DNA of 13,088 nt, from assembly GCA_030635565.1 (NCBI GenBank), contig DAOVYP010000024.1, positions 1 to 13,088 on the forward strand, in the 5' to 3' direction. The notes under the pieces were generated by a model. It saw nothing but the letters and a program-made list of their open reading frames with translations. It made no database searches and had not been told where the DNA came from. Origin of the DNA: Spirochaeta sp. GTDB lineage: Bacteria > Spirochaetota > Spirochaetia > DSM-2461. The translations under genes and the position numbers were made by a program. Positions 8,522 through 13,088 of the stretch are shown here, piece after piece (position 1 is the stretch's first letter; every line of letters begins with the position of its first letter).

Positions 8522-8667
8522 GCTCAATGGATGGTATGAATCCATCCCTTCCCGGCACTCGCCGGAAGTACCTGAGGGTACTTCTCTCGCACCGTTTGGG
8601 AATCAGCATCTTTAAAAAGATCATCACCGGGGAACGGTAGAAATCTAATCCCCCATGGAGAATATTG
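8522..8667 (+). other. Structured leader of rpmH
   Basis: The predicted 5' leader can form successive hairpins: GGATGG/CCATCC (8529-8547), CCGGC/GCCGG (8552-8565), GAAGTACC/GGTACTTC with a TGAG loop (8565-8584), ATCTT/AAGAT (8608-8621) and ACCG/CGGT (8626-8638). The second and third share base 8565, so they compete for one pair. No T-run follows any stem, so attenuation by a classic terminator is not evident. No known riboswitch or small RNA was recognised. No gene is seen here. GGAG at 8657-8660 is the rpmH ribosome-binding site. Confidence 0.5.
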
Positions 8668-8823
8668 ATGAAACGAACCTATCAACCAAGCAAAACCAAA
8701 AGGAACCGAAAATTCGGATTTCGAGCCCGTATGGCAACCAGGGGTGGACAGGCTATTCTGGCCCGCCGCCGCCGCAAGGGTCGGAAGAAACTCTCTATCA
8801 CGGATGAGAAGAAGCCTTACTAG
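8668..8823 (+). CDS. rpmH: 50S ribosomal protein L34
   Basis: The 51-residue, very basic protein begins [20 protein letters not shown] and contains [19 protein letters not shown], the unmistakable L34 pattern. L34 is a small protein of the large ribosomal subunit. The start ATG has GGAG 7 nt upstream. The C-terminal tail (SITDEKKPY) is slightly longer than in the shortest L34 proteins of 44-47 residues. Its 3' end overlaps rnpA by 20 nt, the usual rpmH-rnpA coupling. Confidence 0.97.
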   Translation: MKRTYQPSKTKRNRKFGFRARMATRGGQAILARRRRKGRKKLSITDEKKPY

Positions 8824-9157
8824 ATCGGAAAGACTGAGAAGCAAAGCGGATTTCGCCCGTGTTTTTGATAAACCTGATATCAGATCCGCGTGTCGCGGGG
8901 CGAAACTCGTTGCGAAGCGTAATGGTCTGGAAACGGGCCGCTTCGCTGTCACCCTGGTGAGAAAATTCGGGAACGCAGTTCAGCGTAATTATGCCAGACG
9001 CGTTTTCAAGGAAATCTACCGGAATACAAAGCAGGACCTGCCGACCGGCTATGATATTATCGTTGTCCTGTATTCCGGCGATTTCGATTACCGAGAACGT
9101 GAACAGCAGTTCACGAAGTTGATCCGGAGAGCGGATTTTGCAGAAGCAAAAAATTAA
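8804..9157 (+). CDS. rnpA: Ribonuclease P protein component
   Basis: RnpA is the basic protein cofactor of RNase P, which trims the 5' leader of pre-tRNAs. The 117-residue protein has the expected N-terminus ([17 protein letters not shown]), the central [21 protein letters not shown] and the closing [11 protein letters not shown]. The hallmark RNR motif appears as RNY (61-63). ATG 8804 is chosen because the family N-terminus begins there and it gives the short overlap with rpmH typical of this pair; the frame stays open upstream to a GTG at 8744, but that part encodes no family-like sequence. The ribosome-binding site is poor, consistent with coupling to rpmH translation. It overlaps yidD by 20 nt. 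Confidence 0.93.
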   Translation: MRRSLTRSERLRSKADFARVFDKPDIRSACRGAKLVAKRNGLETGRFAVTLVRKFGNAVQRNYARRVFKEIYRNTKQDLPTGYDIIVVLYSGDFDYREREQQFTKLIRRADFAEAKN

Positions 9158-9371
9158 ATGGCTGGCCTGGCCTTTTATCGGTCTTGTCAAACTGTACCAA
9201 TTTGTGATTTCGCCGCTTTTTCCCCGAAGCTGTCGGTTTTATCCGACTTGTTCCAGTTATTCTGTTGAATCATTGAGAAAGCACGGTTTATTCAAGGGCT
9301 TGTGGCTGGCGATTCGGCGGATAGGACGGTGCCATCCCGGTAATCCCGGTGGTTACGATCCGGTCCCTTAA
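9138..9371 (+). CDS. yidD: Membrane protein insertion efficiency factor YidD
   Basis: YidD is a small membrane-associated protein that helps YidC-dependent insertion of inner-membrane proteins. The 77 residues carry the family signature: [19 protein letters not shown] at about 16-34, [16 protein letters not shown], a [15 protein letters not shown] segment and the terminal GGYDPVP. The N-terminal half is amphipathic or weakly hydrophobic. The start is TTG 9138, with GGAGA 7 nt upstream, inside the end of rnpA; no ATG is available before the conserved region. It sits between rnpA and yidC, its usual place, with 19 nt to yidC. Confidence 0.95.
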   Translation: MQKQKIKWLAWPFIGLVKLYQFVISPLFPRSCRFYPTCSSYSVESLRKHGLFKGLWLAIRRIGRCHPGNPGGYDPVP

Positions 9372-9390
9372 TTATTCCCCGGAGGAATAA

Positions 9391-11175
9391 ATGGAAAAAA
9401 ATACTATACTCGCGATTGTTCTGTCGTCAGTTATCATTATCGGCGGTATGACCCTTATACAGTTGAATGCACCGGATAAACCACCGGAAACTGTTGAGCG
9501 GACCAAAACCGTAGAGACGGAATCCGCGCAGGCGGCTCCTGTAAAAAGTTCCGAAGTAACCGTTACCGACGAAAACTCAGTAGAGACCGCCGTATCGGAA
9601 TCAGCCCCGGAACTGACCGAACAGGATTACCCTGTTCTCACCTTTATTGAAGAAACCGACCAGTTCAAAATTACATTTTCCACAGTGGGTGCCGTTGTTC
9701 TGGACATCGAACTGATACAGGAGCTTGATGAAGGCGAACCAATCTCCATGGTGCTTGACGGCGGCAGCGGCGTAGGTACGTTCAACATGGCCTTCGGAGG
9801 GCATGATGCCGAATACATCACCGATGTTTTCAGTCATGAGAAAATCCATCGTGGAAAGGAACTGATTCACAGATTTTCCCGGGATTACATCAAGGAAGGC
9901 CAGTTATTCACGCTGACTAAAAGTTACCGCATTATTCCCGGCGAGTACGTGATCGAACTCATTGTTTCTCTGGAAACATCGGATGGCAGGGCGGTGCCTC
10001 TGCTGGATGGAAATGAACCGGCATACACCCTCACATATGGCCCTCAGATCGGACCCACATTCGAGAAGATCGACGGACGGTACGAGATTCGGGACAATGT
10101 CACCTGGGGTCCCGATACCAAGAGCGGAAAACTTAAAAGGATCCTGCATAAAGATAAGAGCAAGTTCGTCCAATCCGGAAACACCGTTAATTGGGCGGCC
10201 GTTGTCGGCAAGTATTTTGCCGTTATCGTCGATCCCGGTTCCGGCAGTACGACAATTACCTGGGACGGCAATCCTGTCGAGGGTCAGGATCAGGCTTCCC
10301 TTCTTCAGATTTCCAAGCCGGCCCGCCGCCAAAGTGTCATCGAAGATACATATAAGTACTATATCGGTCCCCTGGATCGGGAAAACCTTTCCCGCTATGA
10401 CAATGCTGAAGACAATGCCTTTGGAATTTCCGGTATGAGTCTGCAGAAAGCACCGAAAACAAGTGCGGTTCTGTTCTGGCTTGAGGCCATTCTCAGATGG
10501 CTGCTGGAATTCTTCTACAAGCTTGTCCCCAACTATGGCGTGGCCATTATACTGCTGACCATACTGATTAAAGCTGTACTGTTTCCTTTCACTCACAAGA
10601 GCTATGAATCCACCAGCAAGATGCAGGCGGTACAGCCGAAGCTGAAAGCGCTGCAGGAGCAGTACAAGGGTGATACCAAGAAAATCCAGCAGAAAACGGC
10701 GGAATTATATAAAGCGGAAGGCGTGAATCCCATGGGTGGCTGTCTGCCCATGTTGTTCCAGTTTCCCATCTTCATCGCCCTCTACGGTCTTCTTAATAAG
10801 TATTTTCCCCTGAGGGGAGCCGTGTTCATTACCGGATGGATCAATGATCTGTCGGCACCGGAATATATCTGGAAATTCGCCAATCCCATAGATTTGAAAA
10901 TCTGGACCCTCGAGGCCATTCGTCTCCTGCCCGTTCTCTACCTCGCGGGACAGTTACTGACTACGAAAGTTACACAGGCAGGACAAACCGGCGCTCAGTC
11001 CGGGGCACAGCAGAAAATGCTTACCCTGGGAATGCCGATCATGTTCTTTTTTATTCTTTACAATATGCCTTCCGGCTTGCTGCTCTACTGGACGGCGATG
11101 AACTTCGTCACTATCGGCCAGCAACTTGTTACTAATTATGTCAAGAAACGGAAGGCCGCGGGAGGTACCGCATGA
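9391..11175 (+). CDS. yidC: Membrane protein insertase YidC
   Basis: YidC inserts and folds inner-membrane proteins, alone or with SecYEG. The 594 residues have the gram-negative layout: an N-terminal membrane anchor (about 5-24), a linker rich in Glu, Thr and Val (about 28-75), a large periplasmic P1 domain (about 80-340), and the conserved five-helix core from about 360. Core landmarks are NYGVAIILLTILIKAVLFPF (381-400), the cytoplasmic coiled hairpin with MQAVQPKLKALQEQYKG, GVNPMGGCLPMLFQFPIFIALY (445-466) and NMPSGLLLYW (558-567). The groove position that is Arg366 in E. coli aligns with Lys394 here. ATG has GGAGG 5 nt upstream. Its stop overlaps the jag start (ATGA). Confidence 0.97.
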   Translation: MEKNTILAIVLSSVIIIGGMTLIQLNAPDKPPETVERTKTVETESAQAAPVKSSEVTVTDENSVETAVSESAPELTEQDYPVLTFIEETDQFKITFSTVGAVVLDIELIQELDEGEPISMVLDGGSGVGTFNMAFGGHDAEYITDVFSHEKIHRGKELIHRFSRDYIKEGQLFTLTKSYRIIPGEYVIELIVSLETSDGRAVPLLDGNEPAYTLTYGPQIGPTFEKIDGRYEIRDNVTWGPDTKSGKLKRILHKDKSKFVQSGNTVNWAAVVGKYFAVIVDPGSGSTTITWDGNPVEGQDQASLLQISKPARRQSVIEDTYKYYIGPLDRENLSRYDNAEDNAFGISGMSLQKAPKTSAVLFWLEAILRWLLEFFYKLVPNYGVAIILLTILIKAVLFPFTHKSYESTSKMQAVQPKLKALQEQYKGDTKKIQQKTAELYKAEGVNPMGGCLPMLFQFPIFIALYGLLNKYFPLRGAVFITGWINDLSAPEYIWKFANPIDLKIWTLEAIRLLPVLYLAGQLLTTKVTQAGQTGAQSGAQQKMLTLGMPIMFFFILYNMPSGLLLYWTAMNFVTIGQQLVTNYVKKRKAAGGTA

Positions 11176-11945
11176 CAGCCATGGAATTCGAAGGCCGCAC
11201 AGAGCGGGAAGCCGTCGCTAAAGCGGCTGCGGAACTTGGAAGTGAAAGCTTTGACGTCGAGGTCCTGGAGAAAACCGGAGGTCTTTTCGGTCGGAGCAAG
11301 GTGAGGATTCGCGTTCGTGCTCTCACCGCCATTCCCGATCCTATGGGATCGGGAGATTCCGTGTCCAACGGAAACAATGGGAAAAACAGAAAAAGCCGTT
11401 CTCAGGAAACAAGAAAAATAGTTAAAGAACCCGAGGTTCCGGTTGAGCCGCCGTCCGAGGACGTTCTGAAAGCTATCTCGGCCTTTGTAGAAGGCATGAT
11501 AGAGCGTATGGGTTTTACCGGAACGGCGTCCCAAAAGGATCAGGACGGGGCTAAACTGATTTTCGAAATCACTTCCGAGTCTTCGAACATTCTCATAGGC
11601 AAGAAGGGTAAGAACCTGGACGCCCTGCAGCTTCTGGCAAACGTCTATCTGAACCGGGTGGCAGGAGATGAAACGCCCTGGCGTGTCGTTCTTGACACCG
11701 AGGGGTACCGGGCCCGACGGGAGGACTCCCTGGTTCGTATGGCCCACCGAGTGGCCGATGAAGCCGCAAGAACCCGTTCCAGCCGTCTACTTGAACCTAT
11801 GAACCCTTTTGAACGCCGACTCGTTCACACCGCCATAAACGACCGGGACGACGTTGTCACCAAAAGTGAGGGCGATGGACTCTACAAACGGGTTCGCATC
11901 ATGGCCAAAGGCGCATCCCGGGGCCGATCCCGGAACCGACGCTAG
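11172..11945 (+). CDS. khpB: Jag/KhpB RNA-binding protein (Jag-N, KH and R3H domains)
   Basis: Proteins of this family (Jag, SpoIIIJ-associated, KhpB) bind RNA and, in Gram-positive bacteria, act with KhpA in cell-division and elongation control. The 257 residues show a Jag-N domain (about 3-50, EGRTEREAVAKAAAELG and GGLFGRSKVRI), a charged linker (about 55-95), a KH domain with the loop IGKKGKNLDALQ at 142-153 and a C-terminal R3H domain with RRLVH at 215-219. The extreme C-terminus is Arg/Ser-rich. ATG 11172 overlaps the yidC stop and has GGAGG 6 nt upstream; ATG 11181 is a less likely alternative. It is the last gene of the rpmH operon. The exact role in spirochaetes is not known to me. 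Confidence 0.92.
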   Translation: MTAMEFEGRTEREAVAKAAAELGSESFDVEVLEKTGGLFGRSKVRIRVRALTAIPDPMGSGDSVSNGNNGKNRKSRSQETRKIVKEPEVPVEPPSEDVLKAISAFVEGMIERMGFTGTASQKDQDGAKLIFEITSESSNILIGKKGKNLDALQLLANVYLNRVAGDETPWRVVLDTEGYRARREDSLVRMAHRVADEAARTRSSRLLEPMNPFERRLVHTAINDRDDVVTKSEGDGLYKRVRIMAKGASRGRSRNRR

Positions 11946-12259
11946 GAAAACGACATGACTCCGCTTAAAAACGGAAAGAAAAAAGAGCTGCCCCGGCATG
12001 GATTCGGGAGTCATGGTCCAACGGCACGCCGGGAGCGGATGAGAGAATCTGGACTTTCACCGATAATAGTGGTACGACAAACTGGAACAGGCATGGTATG
12101 GAATTTGTGATATCAGTTTTCAACGAATCCGGAACAGCACCAACCAACGAGTATTACAGGTCAACAGCACCTTATTCCATCGTTGATAACAGTGATGGAA
12201 CTCTGACATTCAACGGATACGGAATATTCACCAGGAATTGAATTTGAATCAAGCGATTA
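11946..12259. other. Intergenic region between jag and thrC
   Basis: These 314 bases separate convergent jag and thrC. No intact gene is evident. They contain the start-less open frame described separately, a 9-bp inverted repeat CATGACTCC/GGAGTCATG (11954-11962 and 12007-12015) and a 6-bp pair CCCGGC/GCCGGG around 11992-12035. Neither repeat is followed by a T-run, so I cannot point to a clear terminator for either flanking gene. Confidence 0.6.
11969..12241 (+). pseudogene. C-terminal remnant of an unrecognised secreted or surface protein
   Basis: A 90-codon open frame follows a TAA at 11966-11968 and ends at TGA 12239-12241. It has no ATG, GTG or TTG in its first 40 or so codons; the first Met codon is mid-frame (near 12101). 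The translation has the composition of a folded extracellular domain, rich in Thr, Asn, Gly, Ser and aromatics: segments such as RIWTFTDNSGTTNWN, FVISVFNESGTAPTNEYY and YSIVDNSDGTLTFNGYGIF. The closing SDGTLTFNGYG pattern resembles beta-rich C-termini of lipoprotein-like proteins. I read it as the 3' end of a gene whose 5' part was lost or rearranged away next to jag. It could also be a chance open frame; I cannot name the family. Confidence 0.45.
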
Positions 12260-13088
12260 TCAACCAAAACGCCCAAGAAGCCAGTCCCGAAGATCCGCAT
12301 CGTTGCTTCCGACGGGAAAGGCCTCTTTCTTCCGGTCCATCAGTCTGCTGAGCGTTTCGGGTAACTCAGGAGTCCGGCCGGTGGCCTGCTCCACGATTTC
12401 GATGAATTTTCCCGGATGGGCCGTTGAGAGAACAACGACAGGAACCTTCGGATTCTTTTCCCGGTACAGCTCGGCCACCCGCCATCCGACGGCGGTGTGG
12501 GGACAGCAGAGATAGCCGTTTTCTTTCTCCACCCGGGCGATGGTTTCAAGGGTGGTCTCATCGTCAACGGACCAGGCCTCCACATGGCGCCTGAACACAT
12601 CGACACTGCGGGAATAGAGGTCATCCAGACGTTCATAATTACTCGGAGCCCCTACATCCATGGCGTTGGAACAGGTAGCCTGTGACGGCCGGGGATCGTA
12701 GTGCCCGGTTTTCAGATATTGGGGAACCACATCATTGGCATTGGTGGCGGCCACGTAACGGTTCACCGGCAGCCCCCAGGCGGCGGCGTACAGGCCGGCG
12801 GTGATGTTTCCGAAATTGCCGCTGGGCACGATGAAGGCGAAATCTCCACCGGAGCGCAGACGGGTCCAGGCCCAGACATAGTAAAAAGACTGGGGTATCA
12901 GGCGACCCAGATTGATGGAATTGGCGGAACTCAATGGCAGATGGGAGAGTTTCGGATCGGTGAAAGCCGTCTTCGCCATACGCTGACAGTCATCAAAATT
13001 ACCGTCCACCTCCAGAGCTGTCACATTTCCCCCCAGGGTGGTCAGTTGTTTTTCCTGCAGCGGGCTTACCCGGCCTGAAGGGTAGAGG
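12260..13088 (-). CDS. thrC: Threonine synthase, partial (N-terminal end outside window)
   Basis: ThrC is the PLP enzyme converting O-phosphohomoserine to threonine, the last step of the threonine pathway. The visible part, about 275 C-terminal residues, matches the bacterial ThrC type: SGRVSPLQEKQLTTLGGN, ALEVDGNFDDCQ, LSSANSINLGRLIPQ, the PLP-phosphate loop PSGNFGNITAGL (near 12826-12794), AATNANDVVPQYL, SNAMDVGAPSNYERL, VDDETT, HTAVGWR and STAHPGKF. The catalytic lysine lies upstream, outside the window. The frame is open to the right edge; a GTG at 13024 is internal, not a start, because conserved sequence continues before it. It converges on jag and shows no link to the origin genes. Confidence 0.95.
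   Translation of the reverse strand, partial: LYPSGRVSPLQEKQLTTLGGNVTALEVDGNFDDCQRMAKTAFTDPKLSHLPLSSANSINLGRLIPQSFYYVWAWTRLRSGGDFAFIVPSGNFGNITAGLYAAAWGLPVNRYVAATNANDVVPQYLKTGHYDPRPSQATCSNAMDVGAPSNYERLDDLYSRSVDVFRRHVEAWSVDDETTLETIARVEKENGYLCCPHTAVGWRVAELYREKNPKVPVVVLSTAHPGKFIEIVEQATGRTPELPETLSRLMDRKKEAFPVGSNDADLRDWLLGRFG

Noticed and set aside
8565..8584. Hairpin as an intrinsic terminator after dciA
   Set aside because: Good 8-bp stem but followed by mixed sequence rather than a T-run, and it lies downstream of a strong promoter.
8491..8667. A stand-alone small RNA such as SRP RNA
   Set aside because: The conserved SRP RNA GGAA-loop domain sequence is absent, and the region fits a leader reading into rpmH.
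8744..8823. Extended rnpA start at GTG 8744, giving a Thermus-like deep overlap with rpmH
   Set aside because: The extra 20 residues show no RnpA-like sequence and mirror the Arg-rich rpmH codons in another frame; ATG 8804 matches the family N-terminus.
9904..10596. 230-codon open frame on the minus strand inside yidC
   Set aside because: It is antisense to strongly conserved YidC sequence and has no recognisable domain; a shadow frame.
11955..12112. Short ATG-started frame after jag (about 51 codons)
   Set aside because: Basic, low-information translation with no clear ribosome-binding site; the neighbouring frame (11969-12241) looks more protein-like.

Overview
This window spans the chromosomal replication-origin neighbourhood of a bacterium, most likely a free-living spirochaete. 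Two things suggest this. First, gyrB-gyrA lie divergently next to dnaA-dnaN, and rpmH-rnpA-yidC-jag follow on the dnaA strand; I recall this layout from Borrelia. The recF and DUF721/DciA genes between them recall Treponema. Second, YidC has a large periplasmic P1 domain, which fits a cell with two membranes. The lineage call is inference from gene order; no rRNA gene is present to confirm it.

Layout. Bases 1-3838 (minus) carry gyrA (N-terminal 621 codons, running off the left edge) and complete gyrB, read from a promoter near 3876-3905. Bases 3839-4060 are the divergent gyrB/dnaA control region, with one near-consensus DnaA box and an AT-rich stretch. dnaA is at 4061-5446. Bases 5447-5828 look like oriC: several DnaA boxes (two exact), a palindrome, and a DnaA-box/GC-rich/DnaA-trio/AT-rich module that fits a bacterial origin unwinding system. 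dnaN, recF and a DUF721 (DciA) gene follow as a tightly packed replication and repair cluster to 8490.

A strong sigma70-type promoter overlaps the dciA stop codon. It starts the second cluster after a leader of about 145 nt with several hairpins: rpmH, rnpA, yidD, yidC and jag/khpB (8668-11945). These genes overlap or nearly touch, and they link ribosome protein L34, tRNA 5' maturation, membrane-protein insertion and an RNA-binding regulator. Bases 11946-12259 hold no intact gene but do hold a 90-codon open frame without a start codon that looks like the C-terminal remnant of a secreted or surface protein. The window ends with the C-terminal part of thrC (threonine synthase) on the minus strand.

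Most of the content is core housekeeping; I see no phage, insertion sequence, CRISPR or defence system. The points most worth a second look are the oriC architecture, unusual residues at quinolone-contact positions of both gyrase subunits (GyrA Gln83, GyrB Trp446), the structured rpmH leader, and the orphan C-terminal fragment beside jag.
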